Origin: Streptomyces microflavus
Lineage (GTDB): Bacteria; Actinomycetota; Actinomycetes; Streptomycetales; Streptomycetaceae
Assembly (NCBI RefSeq): GCF_014650075.1
Contig: NZ_BMUG01000005.1
Span: forward strand, 496,001-560,000
Direction: 5' to 3'
DNA: 64,000 nt
Of the stretch, positions 9,046 to 16,422 are shown piece after piece. The stretch's first letter is position 1. Each line of letters begins with the position of its first letter. Made by a program: the position numbers and the translations under genes. A model generated the notes under the pieces. The model did no database searches. It saw only the letters and a list, made by a program, of their open reading frames with translations, and had not been told where the DNA came from.

Positions 9046-9077
9046 CCGGTGCGGCACGGCAGGCCGCCCCGCACCGG
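9046..9077 (+). promoter_or_regulatory. hairpin masking the Shine-Dalgarno of the DUF4430 gene
   Basis: CCGGTGCGG (9046-9054) pairs with CCGCACCGG (9069-9077), and the 3' arm takes in the first two bases of the GGAAAGG ribosome site at 9076-9082. This could be the expression platform of the upstream riboswitch. Confidence 0.55.
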
Positions 9078-9089
9078 AAAGGCACGCTC

Positions 9090-9578
9090 GTGCATCTGAC
9101 ATCCGCCCGCCGCACCCTCGTCGTCACGGCCGCCCTCGGCCTCGCTCTCGCCTCCGCCCCCGCCGTGGCCCAGCCGCAGGCCACGGCCTCCACCAACGCC
9201 CCGGTAAAGGTCTCCCTCACCGTGAAGGGGCCGGACGGGCGCCTCTTCAAGGGAAAGATCAAGACCAAGGGGCACGACGTGACCACTGCCACCGGCGGTA
9301 CGCACCGCTGCGACGGCACCAACGCAGGAGCGAACCCGAGCGCCGTTCCCACCCCGACCGCGGCCCTCGACGACGCCGCCCGGAAGAGACACTTCACCTG
9401 GGACGGGACCTGGTACGCGTCGTTCGACGACTTCTCGGTCGACACGATAAAGAACGTCAGCGGCGGTGGTGTCGCCTACTGGAACATCGCCGTCAACGGC
9501 ACCTCGATTCCGGTCGGAGGCTGCCAGTTCAAGCTGAGCGCCGGGGACAAGGTCGCCTTCACCTGGACCGCGTTCTAG
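9090..9578 (+). CDS. secreted DUF4430 (transcobalamin-like) protein under B12 control
   Basis: The 162-residue protein has a Sec signal peptide (residues 1-27, cleavage after AVA) and a DUF4430 domain, related to the C-terminal domain of transcobalamin and intrinsic factor. It shows the FTWDGTWYASFDDFSVDTI and YWNIAVNGTSIPVGGC blocks and ends in GDKVAFTW; Cys74 and Cys145 could form a disulphide. GTG at 9090 follows GGAAAGG. The riboswitch leader makes a role in extracellular cobalamin or cobinamide capture likely, though binding is not shown by sequence alone. No transporter gene is adjacent. Confidence 0.82.
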   Translation: MHLTSARRTLVVTAALGLALASAPAVAQPQATASTNAPVKVSLTVKGPDGRLFKGKIKTKGHDVTTATGGTHRCDGTNAGANPSAVPTPTAALDDAARKRHFTWDGTWYASFDDFSVDTIKNVSGGGVAYWNIAVNGTSIPVGGCQFKLSAGDKVAFTWTAF

Positions 9579-9611
9579 CGGTACCGGGCGTCAGCTCACC
9601 TGCACGTGAAC

Positions 9612-10226
9612 TCAGCTCCGCTCCGCGACGGCCTTCGCGGAGCGGAGCTGCTCGATCCCGGTGTCGAGCGCGGCCTTGAGGTGGGCCGAGCTGCCGGTGG
9701 ACATCATGATCGACACTCCGCCCTGGACCCCGGCCAGCAGGGCGGCGGCGCTCCGGTCGACGTCCACGGACGCCGGGATCAGCTCGCGGGCCCGGAGCGT
9801 ACGGATGCCGTCGGCGATGCGCTCCTGCCACTGGCGCATCAGCTCGGCCACGATCGCCCGCGCCCCCGGCTCCGACCGGCCCACCTGGAGGAAGAGGGAG
9901 CCCAGCGGGCACTGGTCGTTCTGCAGCTCGTACCGCTCCACCACGGCGTCCCGCCACCGGTACCAGGACTCCCAGGAGTCCAGGCAGTCCAGGTGCGGCT
10001 GCTGGTCCTCCAGCACCCGGCCCGCCTCGAACTCGGCCACCGCCAGGAGCAGTTCGTCCTTGCCGCCCGGGAAGTAGTGGAACAGCTGGCTCTTGCTCGT
10101 ACGGGTGCGGTCGCGGATGTCGTCGAGCGTGGTGAAGGCGACGCCCTGCTCCCGGAGCACCTCGGCGGCGCCCTCGACGATGCGGGCCCGCGTGGCGCGC
10201 CCCTTCGCTGTCGACGCCTCGGGCAT
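9612..10226 (-). CDS. TetR-family regulator, LmrA/YxaF type
   Basis: The 204-residue protein has a TetR helix-turn-helix (about residues 20-62; TTLDDIRDRTRTSKSQLFHYFPGGKDELL). Its C-terminal half carries the CPLGSLFLQVG motif common in LmrA/YxaF-like repressors. The ATG at 10226 is selected because GAGGGGAG precedes it; the frame stays open further upstream without a ribosome site. It is divergent from an SDR gene, and two matching palindromes lie between them. Confidence 0.88.
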   Translation of the reverse strand: MPEASTAKGRATRARIVEGAAEVLREQGVAFTTLDDIRDRTRTSKSQLFHYFPGGKDELLLAVAEFEAGRVLEDQQPHLDCLDSWESWYRWRDAVVERYELQNDQCPLGSLFLQVGRSEPGARAIVAELMRQWQERIADGIRTLRARELIPASVDVDRSAAALLAGVQGGVSIMMSTGSSAHLKAALDTGIEQLRSAKAVAERS

Positions 10227-10244
10227 CCGGCGCTCCCCTCGAAG

Positions 10245-10264
10245 ACTGGACCGACGGGTCCAGT
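10245..10264. promoter_or_regulatory. TetR operator, site 1
   Basis: ACTGGACC and GGTCCAGT form perfect 8-bp arms around a 4-nt spacer, 19 bp from the repressor start. This is the style of operator bound by LmrA/YxaF-type TetR proteins. Confidence 0.75.
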
Positions 10265-10291
10265 GTACGTGCGCTCCGGGCGACCGCCAGG

Positions 10292-10311
10292 ACTGGACTT
10301 GCCGGTCCACT
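10292..10311. promoter_or_regulatory. TetR operator, site 2
   Basis: This is a second, slightly degenerate copy of the ACTGGAC...GGTCCAC/GT dyad, centred 47 bp from site 1 and 112 bp before the SDR gene. The pair would let one repressor govern both divergent promoters. Confidence 0.7.
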
Positions 10312-10422
10312 TTCATCGGAGCACAGTCGGCCGCACGGCCCGGAGAGCCGGGCCGCCCGCAGAACCGGACGGGTGAATTCCCCGGTCGCGGGCGTGCGTA
10401 CGAGGAGAAGAGGAGACGCGCC

Positions 10423-11190
10423 ATGGGCGGACGACTTCAGGGAAAGACCGCGCTCGTCACGGGCTCGACGAGCAACATCGGGCGGGCCATCGCCACCGCG
10501 TTCGCCGCCGAAGGGGCGCACGTGGTCGTGTCGGGCCGCAACGGGGAACGAGGGAGTGCGGTCGTGGGGGAGATCCGCGCGGCCAACGGGCGCGCCGACT
10601 TCGTGGAGGCGGACCTCGACGGCACCACCGCCGCGTCGGACCGGCTCGCCGAGGAGGCCTCCCGGGTCCTGGGCGGCCGCATCGACATCCTGGTCAACAA
10701 CGCCGGGATCTTCCCGGGCTCCACCACCACCGACACGGACGAGGAGACCTTCGACCGCGTCTACGCCGTGAACGTCAAGGCCCCCTACTTCCTGACCGCC
10801 GCCGTCGCCCCGGCCATGGTGCGGGCGGGCGGCGGGGCCATCATCAACCTCGGCTCCTGGGTCGCCCGCCTCGGCATCCCGGTCGGCACCCTCTACAGCT
10901 CGACCAAAGGTGCGGTGGAGACCCTGACGCGGGCCTGGGCCGCGGAGTTCGGCCCGCGGGGGGTGCGGGTGAACGCCATTTCACCCGGCGTGATCGTCCC
11001 GCCCGTCGCCGAAGGGGCGGCCCACCCCGGCGAGATCATGATGAAGGGCACCCCCGCCGGTGGCATCGGCACCCCGGACGCCATCGCCCACGCCGCCGTC
11101 TGGCTGGCGAGCGACGAGGCCGCTTTCGTGCACGGGACGGTGGTCGACGTCGACGGAGGCCGTGTGGGGGCCGCCGTCATCGCCGCCTGA
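10423..11190 (+). CDS. short-chain dehydrogenase/reductase
   Basis: The 255-residue protein is a classical SDR. It has the TGSTSNIG nucleotide-binding loop (residues 13-20), NNAG at 92-95, and the catalytic Ser145, Tyr158 and Lys162. The C-terminal VVDVDGG strand is also present. It is an NAD(P)H-linked oxidoreductase whose substrate cannot be deduced. A strong ribosome site (AGGAGAAGAGGAG) precedes the ATG. It is probably repressed by the divergent TetR. Its last 210 bp are overlapped on the opposite strand by the end of the MerR frame. Confidence 0.88.
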   Translation: MGGRLQGKTALVTGSTSNIGRAIATAFAAEGAHVVVSGRNGERGSAVVGEIRAANGRADFVEADLDGTTAASDRLAEEASRVLGGRIDILVNNAGIFPGSTTTDTDEETFDRVYAVNVKAPYFLTAAVAPAMVRAGGGAIINLGSWVARLGIPVGTLYSSTKGAVETLTRAWAAEFGPRGVRVNAISPGVIVPPVAEGAAHPGEIMMKGTPAGGIGTPDAIAHAAVWLASDEAAFVHGTVVDVDGGRVGAAVIAA

Positions 11191-12165
11191 GACCCTGCGG
11201 CCGCTCTCCTCGGGGCCCGCACCCGTCGACAGGTCCGCGTCGAGCGCCTCCAGGAGCCAGTCGTGGGCCGTCCCGGGCGTCGGTTCCGGGGCGCTGCCGG
11301 GAGCGCCGAGCACCTGGGCCGTCAGCTCCCAGTACCGGTCGATACGGGGATCGGCGGCGAGCCGGCCCGCGAGCAGGCGGCGGAATCCGGGAGTGTCACG
11401 GGTGCCGTACGTGTTCGCGTACGCGTCCACGAACCCGTCCAGGGCCTCCCCGGGGCGGGGCTCCCTGCCCCGCCGCATCTCGCGGCCCGCCAGGTCGTAC
11501 GCCGTCGCCAGCCCCGCGTACAGCACAGCCGATTCACGGGCCCCCGCGGCGTCGTGCGCGCCCGGCTGACACGGGCCGCTCCCGGTGCACGGCCGGGTCA
11601 CGAAGGCGTACAGCCGGGCGAAGGCGAGCACCTGGGACGGCCGGGGGTTCTCGGGCGGCTGCGCCACCGCCACCTCCAGGAACGCGCCGACGGACCGCGC
11701 GGGCATCCGGGCCGGCAGCCAGCCGCGCCAGAACCGGACCAGGGCGGCGGTGCTCGGCGGAGCGGACACCGCACCGAGCAGGCGCAGCCGGTCCGGGCGC
11801 TCGTCCGGCGGGCAGTCGAGCACCAGTTGGAGCGCCGCCTCCCGCCAGCGCAGGGCCCTGAGCTCGGATCCGAGTGTGCTCAGGCGGCCCTCGACGGCCG
11901 CCTCCAGCGCATCGGCCGTGTCCCCGGCGTCCTGCTCGTCGAGGATGCGGCGCACTTCGGGCACGGGCAGGTCGAGACCGCGCAGCGAGCGGATCAGGTT
12001 CAGCCGCTCCACGGCGTCCGGGCCGTACCTGCGGTGCCCGCCCGCACTGCGGGACGCCTCCGGCAGCAGCCCCCGGTCCGAGTAGAAGCGGACGGCCTTG
12101 ACGCTGACGCCCGCCCGCTCGGCCAGCTCACCGATGGTGCACAGACCGTCGTGCGACGAGAACAC
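10981..12165 (-). CDS. MerR-family regulator with a read-through tail
   Basis: The N-terminal MerR DNA-binding domain (about residues 8-75; CTIGELAERAGVSVKAVRFYSDRGLLP, then GHRRYGPDAV) is followed by a helical effector domain of roughly 250 residues. The GTG at 12165 follows GGGGGAGG. The last 70 residues, from 11190 down, are encoded antisense to the SDR gene and look like low-complexity translation of that strand. The natural stop may have been lost. It probably activates the divergent hydrolase gene through a 19-bp-spacer promoter. Confidence 0.82.
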   Translation of the reverse strand: MFSSHDGLCTIGELAERAGVSVKAVRFYSDRGLLPEASRSAGGHRRYGPDAVERLNLIRSLRGLDLPVPEVRRILDEQDAGDTADALEAAVEGRLSTLGSELRALRWREAALQLVLDCPPDERPDRLRLLGAVSAPPSTAALVRFWRGWLPARMPARSVGAFLEVAVAQPPENPRPSQVLAFARLYAFVTRPCTGSGPCQPGAHDAAGARESAVLYAGLATAYDLAGREMRRGREPRPGEALDGFVDAYANTYGTRDTPGFRRLLAGRLAADPRIDRYWELTAQVLGAPGSAPEPTPGTAHDWLLEALDADLSTGAGPEESGRRVSGGDDGGPHTASVDVDHRPVHESGLVARQPDGGVGDGVRGADATGGGALHHDLAGVGRPFGDGRDDHAG

Positions 12166-12196
12166 TTGAACCTCCCCCAAGAGGAGTTCCTACGGT
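12166..12196 (+). promoter_or_regulatory. MerR-type promoter of the fused hydrolase gene
   Basis: TTGAAC (-35, 12166-12171) and TACGGT (-10, 12191-12196) are separated by 19 bp, the overlong spacer typical of MerR-activated promoters. The spacer holds an imperfect dyad, CTCC at 12172-12175 and GGAG at 12183-12186. It abuts the start of the divergent merR gene, whose own ribosome site lies inside the spacer. Confidence 0.7.
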
Positions 12197-12256
12197 ACCG
12201 GCGGGCGCTGCCGGCGGACCGGGCCGGTGCGCCGGAGCGCGTGACGAGGAGGAACC

Positions 12257-13771
12257 ATGACCGTATTCATCCTGGTGGCGGGGGCGTTCACCGGCCCGTA
12301 CGTATGGCGGGACACGGCCGCACGGCTGACCGCCGAAGGCGCCGAGGTGCATACGGTGGCGCTCACCGGACTCGGCAAGGGCCCCGCAGACCCCGGCGCG
12401 GCGATCGACCTGGAGACACACATCGCGGACGTACTCGCGGTGATCGACGCGGTGGTGGCGGGGGACGGCCGTGACATCGTGCTCGTCGGCCACGACTACG
12501 GCATCCACCCGGTACTGGGCGCCACCGACCGGCGGGCGCGGTCGATCGCGCGGATCGTCCACCTGGACTCGGGGATGCCGCAGCACGGCGTCCCCGCCCT
12601 GGCCGCCGTGCCCGACCAGCGCCTGCGCGAGGAGCTGTCCGACAGCGAGTGGCAAGGGGGCGGTGAGGTGCCGCCTCCGTCCCGGGACGGATGGCCCCGC
12701 TGGGGGAGCACCGCCGGGCTCTCCGAGGCGGCGCTCGACGGGCTCACCGCCCTCGCGGCACCGCAGCCGCTGGGCACCCTGCTCCAGCCGCTGCGGCTCA
12801 CCGGCGCCGTCGCGGCGGTCCCCGTGACCGGGGTGCTGTGCACCGGAAACGGGCCCGGCATCGAGATGGTCCAGCTCATGGTGGAGATGGGCGAGTCCGC
12901 CCTCCAGCCCCTGGCCGATCCCCGGGTGACCTTCTTCGAACTGCCCACGGGCCACTGGCCGATGCTCTCCTGCCCCCACGAACTGGCGGATGTCCTGACC
13001 GAGTCGGCGGCCGGTGGTGGTCACCGGCTGAAGCCCGCCGACGCGGACCACCGGCCGGGACACCTGCGCCCGTTCCTCCTCGACCTGCCCGAACGGCCCC
13101 GCGAACGGACCGGGAACACCGACCTGTACCTGCCCGGGGGAACGGGGCCGCACCCGGCCGTGGTGTTCGTCCACGGCGGCCCCGTACCCGCCGGGGCACG
13201 GCCGACACCCCGGGACTGGCCGACCCTCAAGGGGTACGCCCGTTACGTCGCCGGGCGCGGAGCCGTGGGCGTGACCGTCGACCACCGCCTGCACGCCGTG
13301 ACCGACTACGAGCGGGCCGCCGAGGACGTGACCGCCGCGGTGGAGCGGGTGCGTGCTGATCCGCGGGTCGACGGGGACCGGATCGCGCTGTGGTTCTTCT
13401 CGGGCGGCGGCCCGCTCACCGCCGACTGGCTGGCCGCGCCCCCGGCGTGGCTGCGCTGCCTGGCGGCCGACTACCCGATCATGGCCCCGCTGCCGAGCTG
13501 GGGGATGACCGGCGCCCGGTTCCACCCGGTGCGGGCGGTCGCCCGTGCGGGCGGGCTCCCGATCGTGCTGGTCCGGGCGGGGCGTGAGATGGCGGAGATC
13601 GCCGCGACCGTCGAGGAGTTCCTGACCGAGGCCGAGCGCTGCGGGGCGAACGTCGAGGTGGTCGACGTACCGGACGGCCGCCACGGCTTCGAGACGCTCG
13701 ACCCCACCGACGACTCACGTGCGGCCGTACACCGGGCGGTCGGCGCGGTGCTGGCCCACCTGACGGCCTGA
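12257..13771 (+). CDS. tandem alpha/beta-hydrolase fusion
   Basis: The 504-residue protein contains two alpha/beta-hydrolase domains. The first (about 1-255) resembles the EstC/salicylate-esterase group, but its nucleophile elbow is VGHDYG with Asp80 where Ser is usual; its late His lies in TGHWPM. The second (about 270-504) resembles dienelactone hydrolases or acyl peptidases, with VFVHGG, the FFSGGG elbow and a GRHGF histidine. No signal peptide is seen. GAGGAGG precedes the ATG. The divergent MerR gene suggests induction by a small toxic or signalling molecule. Confidence 0.85.
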   Translation: MTVFILVAGAFTGPYVWRDTAARLTAEGAEVHTVALTGLGKGPADPGAAIDLETHIADVLAVIDAVVAGDGRDIVLVGHDYGIHPVLGATDRRARSIARIVHLDSGMPQHGVPALAAVPDQRLREELSDSEWQGGGEVPPPSRDGWPRWGSTAGLSEAALDGLTALAAPQPLGTLLQPLRLTGAVAAVPVTGVLCTGNGPGIEMVQLMVEMGESALQPLADPRVTFFELPTGHWPMLSCPHELADVLTESAAGGGHRLKPADADHRPGHLRPFLLDLPERPRERTGNTDLYLPGGTGPHPAVVFVHGGPVPAGARPTPRDWPTLKGYARYVAGRGAVGVTVDHRLHAVTDYERAAEDVTAAVERVRADPRVDGDRIALWFFSGGGPLTADWLAAPPAWLRCLAADYPIMAPLPSWGMTGARFHPVRAVARAGGLPIVLVRAGREMAEIAATVEEFLTEAERCGANVEVVDVPDGRHGFETLDPTDDSRAAVHRAVGAVLAHLTA

Positions 13772-13794
13772 GCGCCCTGCGCCGGAAAGGCCCG

Positions 13795-13834
13795 CGGCCC
13801 TGTCCTCCCGGCGGAATCCGGGAGGACAGGGCCG
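13795..13834. terminator. bidirectional terminator
   Basis: A perfect 17-bp stem (13795-13811 with 13818-13834) and a 6-nt loop separate the convergent hydrolase and ohr genes. Confidence 0.9.
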
Positions 13835-13858
13835 CCGAAGAGGCAGGACCGCGGTCGG

Positions 13859-14269
13859 TTACTCGATGACCAGCTCGACGTCGATGTTGCCCCGGGTCGC
13901 CTTGGAGTAGGGGCAGTAGGCGTGGGTGGCCTCGACCAGCTGCTGCCCGATCTCACCGGTGAGGGAGTCCGGCAGCTCCACACGCATGACGACCGCGAGA
14001 CCGAAGCCGTCGCCGTCCTTGCCGATGGAGACCTCGGCGGTCACGGAGACGTCCTTGGTGTCGAGCTTCATCTCGCGGGAGACCGCCGCCATCGCGCTGG
14101 CGAAACAGGCCGCGTACCCGGCCGCGAAGAGCTGCTCGGGGTTGGTGCCCTTGCCGTTGCCGCCGAGCGCCGGGGGCAGCGCGAGCGCCAGGTCGATCTG
14201 ACCGTCCGAGCTCACGGCACGGCCCTCGCGGCCGTTGGCGGTTGCGGCGGCGGTGTACAGCGCGTCCAT
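13859..14269 (-). CDS. ohr: organic hydroperoxide resistance protein Ohr
   Basis: The 136-residue protein matches Ohr/OsmC thiol peroxidases, which reduce organic hydroperoxides in the cytoplasm using lipoyl or thiol cofactors. The two catalytic cysteines are present as Cys55 (AACFASAM) and Cys119 (AYCPYSKATRGN). The ATG at 14269 follows AAGGAGGG; an upstream in-frame ATG would start inside the operator and is rejected. It is divergent from ohrR across a shared palindrome. Confidence 0.95.
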   Translation of the reverse strand: MDALYTAAATANGREGRAVSSDGQIDLALALPPALGGNGKGTNPEQLFAAGYAACFASAMAAVSREMKLDTKDVSVTAEVSIGKDGDGFGLAVVMRVELPDSLTGEIGQQLVEATHAYCPYSKATRGNIDVELVIE

Positions 14270-14336
14270 GGGATGACCCTCCTTGTCGGAACCGCGAACG
14301 GATCGGTCGCGGTCACTGACATAAAGATTGCACATG

Positions 14337-14358
14337 ATTGAGTTGTGCACAACTCAAT
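14337..14358. promoter_or_regulatory. OhrR operator
   Basis: A perfect 22-bp palindrome with half-site ATTGAGTTGTG covers the ohr-ohrR gap, ending 26 bp before the ohrR ATG. A partial extra half-site (TTGCACA) lies just upstream at 14328-14334. OhrR-type MarR regulators bind AT-rich palindromes of this kind. Confidence 0.85.
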
Positions 14359-14384
14359 CGCGCCGTCGGCGGTACGCTGGATCC

Positions 14385-14873
14385 ATGACGCCTGCCCCGA
14401 ACGCCTCGCCCGACCTCCCCGCCGTGCCTGACGCGGAGCTGCTGCGACTCGACCACCAGGTCTGCTTCTCACTGCACGCCGCGTCGCGCGCGTTCGGCGG
14501 CTTCTACCGGCGGGCGCTCAAGGACCTCGGCCTCACCTACCCCCAGTACCTGGTCATGCTGGTCCTGTGGGAGGACGGCCCCCTTCCCGTCAAGGCCATC
14601 GGGGAGCGTCTCCACCTGGATTCCGGCACGCTTTCGCCGTTGCTGAAGCGGCTGGAGGCCGCAGGGATGGTCCGGCGTGAACGCAGCCGCGAGGACGAGC
14701 GCTCCGTCGTCGTCGAGCTGACCGGTGACGGCGAACGGCTGCGCGAACGCGCGCTGTCCGTCCCCCGGGGTGTACTCGCCGCGACCGGCCTGTCCGTGGA
14801 GGAAGTGCTCGGACTGCAGGAGACGCTCAGCCGCCTCACCGCCGCCCTGGGGGAAGCTGTCGACGCCCAGTGA
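14385..14873 (+). CDS. ohrR: OhrR-type MarR regulator
   Basis: The 162-residue protein is a winged-helix MarR repressor (about residues 30-140) with GLTYPQYLVMLVLWE and the wing region ERSREDERSVVVELT. Cys27, in the VCFSLHAASRAF block, corresponds to the peroxide-sensing cysteine of one-Cys OhrR proteins. Oxidation by organic peroxides would release the operator and induce ohr. The ATG at 14385 is preferred over an upstream TTG that lies inside the palindrome. Confidence 0.92.
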   Translation: MTPAPNASPDLPAVPDAELLRLDHQVCFSLHAASRAFGGFYRRALKDLGLTYPQYLVMLVLWEDGPLPVKAIGERLHLDSGTLSPLLKRLEAAGMVRRERSREDERSVVVELTGDGERLRERALSVPRGVLAATGLSVEEVLGLQETLSRLTAALGEAVDAQ

Positions 14874-14914
14874 CGACGTGAGGGGCTTCGCCGGTCGGAC
14901 GCCTGGAGCAGTCG

Positions 14915-14961
14915 TGACAGTTTTCCTTGTCATCTACGCTTGATGACAGCTAAGTTTGTCG
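14915..14961 (+). promoter_or_regulatory. two TGACAG-N6-TTGTC sites over a leaderless promoter
   Basis: TGACAG-N6-TTGTCA (14915-14932) and TGACAG-N6-TTGTCG (14944-14961) are 18-bp dyads centred 29 bp apart. A -35 TTGTCA (14927-14932) and -10 TAAGTT (14951-14956) with an 18-bp spacer overlap them. This places transcription start at about the ATG of the next gene (14963), so the mRNA is probably leaderless and tightly operator-controlled. Confidence 0.65.
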
Positions 14962-14962
14962 C

Positions 14963-15589
14963 ATGGATGAATTGAGAGCCATCCCCACCCCTGCCGAGCA
15001 CGACGAGAACTTCTGGACCGTGGTCATGACACAGGTGGAGCCCGCCTGGACCGAGCCCGGCTACGACGACACGATCCTCATGGACGAGAAGGTGCTCGAC
15101 GCGGTCCGCGTACTGGCCGAGCGGATCTCGACGCGTGCGCTGGCCTACCGCACCGCGGGCAAGCCCTTCGGCGCCGCGCTCGCGGCCGCCCCCGATGTGC
15201 AGCTGGCGACGCTGCGTGCCCTGTACGAGGCCAAGCAGTCCGTCGACCGGCTGGCCGAGAGCGCGGCCACCGTCGCAGGCCGCGGCGGAGCCAGCTACTC
15301 CCAGCTGGGCGCGGCCTGGGGCGGCATCAAGCGCCAGTCCGCCCGCCTCAAGTGGCCCCACGCGGTGGTCAAGCGGTCGGCCGGCGAGTCCGTCCCGCTC
15401 CACTACGCCGGTGGCTCGGCCGTCATCCACCATGACCCGGGCGTGGACGCCTGGTGGTTCACCGCCACGGGGGCGGACCGGCAGGAGGAGGAGTCCGAGG
15501 CCGTTCACAGCACTTCGGCCGAGGCCATCGCGCGGGCGACCGAGTTCCTCCTGACGCACACCGGGCCCGCCGGCCGGGAGTCCGCATGA
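14963..15589 (+). CDS. hypothetical protein with a helix-turn-helix-like segment
   Basis: I do not recognise the family of this 208-residue protein. Residues about 110-131 (GASYSQLGAAWGGIKRQSAR) resemble the short helix-turn-helix found in small actinomycete DNA-binding proteins that read Ser-x-x-x-Leu-Gly-x-x-x-Gly-x-x-x-Gln. Two dyads abut its start codon, so autoregulation is plausible. No Shine-Dalgarno precedes the ATG. Its stop overlaps the start of the methyltransferase gene by four bases. Confidence 0.75.
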   Translation: MDELRAIPTPAEHDENFWTVVMTQVEPAWTEPGYDDTILMDEKVLDAVRVLAERISTRALAYRTAGKPFGAALAAAPDVQLATLRALYEAKQSVDRLAESAATVAGRGGASYSQLGAAWGGIKRQSARLKWPHAVVKRSAGESVPLHYAGGSAVIHHDPGVDAWWFTATGADRQEEESEAVHSTSAEAIARATEFLLTHTGPAGRESA

Positions 15590-16422
15590 CCCGCGGGGCG
15601 GACGCCCGGCGCGACGACAGCCCCGAGGAGTCCCGGCGGGCGCTTCTGGCCCGCATCTTCGACGAGGACGCGGAGCTGTACGACCGGGCCAGGCCCGGAT
15701 ACCCGCCGGGGCTGTACGACGACCTCGCGGAGCTCGCGGGCGCCGGCCCCGGCAGCCGCGTACTGGAGGTGGGGTGCGGGACCGGCCAGGCCACGGTGGA
15801 GCTGGCCGCACGGGGCTGCCGGATCACGGCCGTCGAGGCGGGACCGCGCATGGCCGCGGTCGCCCGCCGCAACCTGGCCGGTGGAGCGGAGGCAGAGGTG
15901 GTGACGGCACGGTTCGAGAGCTGGCCGCTGCCGCCGGAACCGTACGACGCGGTGGTCTCGGCTACGGCGTTCCACTGGATCGACCCGGCGGTGCGGATGA
16001 CCAGGGCCGCCGATGCCCTGCGGCCGGGCGGGGCGCTCGCCGTGGTGCGCAGCCAGCATGTGCGGGGCGGTACCGAGGAGTTCTTCGTCGAGGTCCAGCG
16101 CTGCTACGAGCGCTTCGACCCGCAGACGCCTCCCGGGCTGCGGCCTCCCGCAGCGGCCGACGTCGACGGATCGGACCATGTGGAGGAGGTGGCGCGAAGC
16201 GGCCGGTTCGGCCCCACGGTCCTGCGCCGCCACGAGCAGGACCTCACCTGCACCACGTCCGCTTATCTGGACCTGCTGCGGACGTACTCCGGCCACCGGG
16301 CACTTCCGGAACCCGCAAGGAACGGACTGCTGGGGTGCGTCGAGGCCCTGATCGAGGGGCGGTACGGCGGCCGGGTGACCAAGCGCTGTCTCATCGAGCT
16401 GGCGGTGTCGCACCGGCGCTGA
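15586..16422 (+). CDS. class I SAM-dependent methyltransferase
   Basis: The 278-residue protein carries the SAM-binding motif I VLEVGCGTGQATVELA (about residues 53-68), the acidic TAVEAGPRM strand and the YDAVVSATAFHWIDP motif common to UbiE-like small-molecule methyltransferases. The substrate is unknown. It starts in ATGA overlap with the upstream HTH-like gene, so the two are co-expressed. Its 3' end overlaps the convergent ICL-family gene by 32 bp. Confidence 0.88.
   Translation: MTRGADARRDDSPEESRRALLARIFDEDAELYDRARPGYPPGLYDDLAELAGAGPGSRVLEVGCGTGQATVELAARGCRITAVEAGPRMAAVARRNLAGGAEAEVVTARFESWPLPPEPYDAVVSATAFHWIDPAVRMTRAADALRPGGALAVVRSQHVRGGTEEFFVEVQRCYERFDPQTPPGLRPPAAADVDGSDHVEEVARSGRFGPTVLRRHEQDLTCTTSAYLDLLRTYSGHRALPEPARNGLLGCVEALIEGRYGGRVTKRCLIELAVSHRR

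Noticed and set aside
10227-10424. Longer start for the TetR gene at 9612-10226
   Set aside because: The upstream frame passes through both operators and has no ribosome site, while ATG 10226 has GAGGGGAG.
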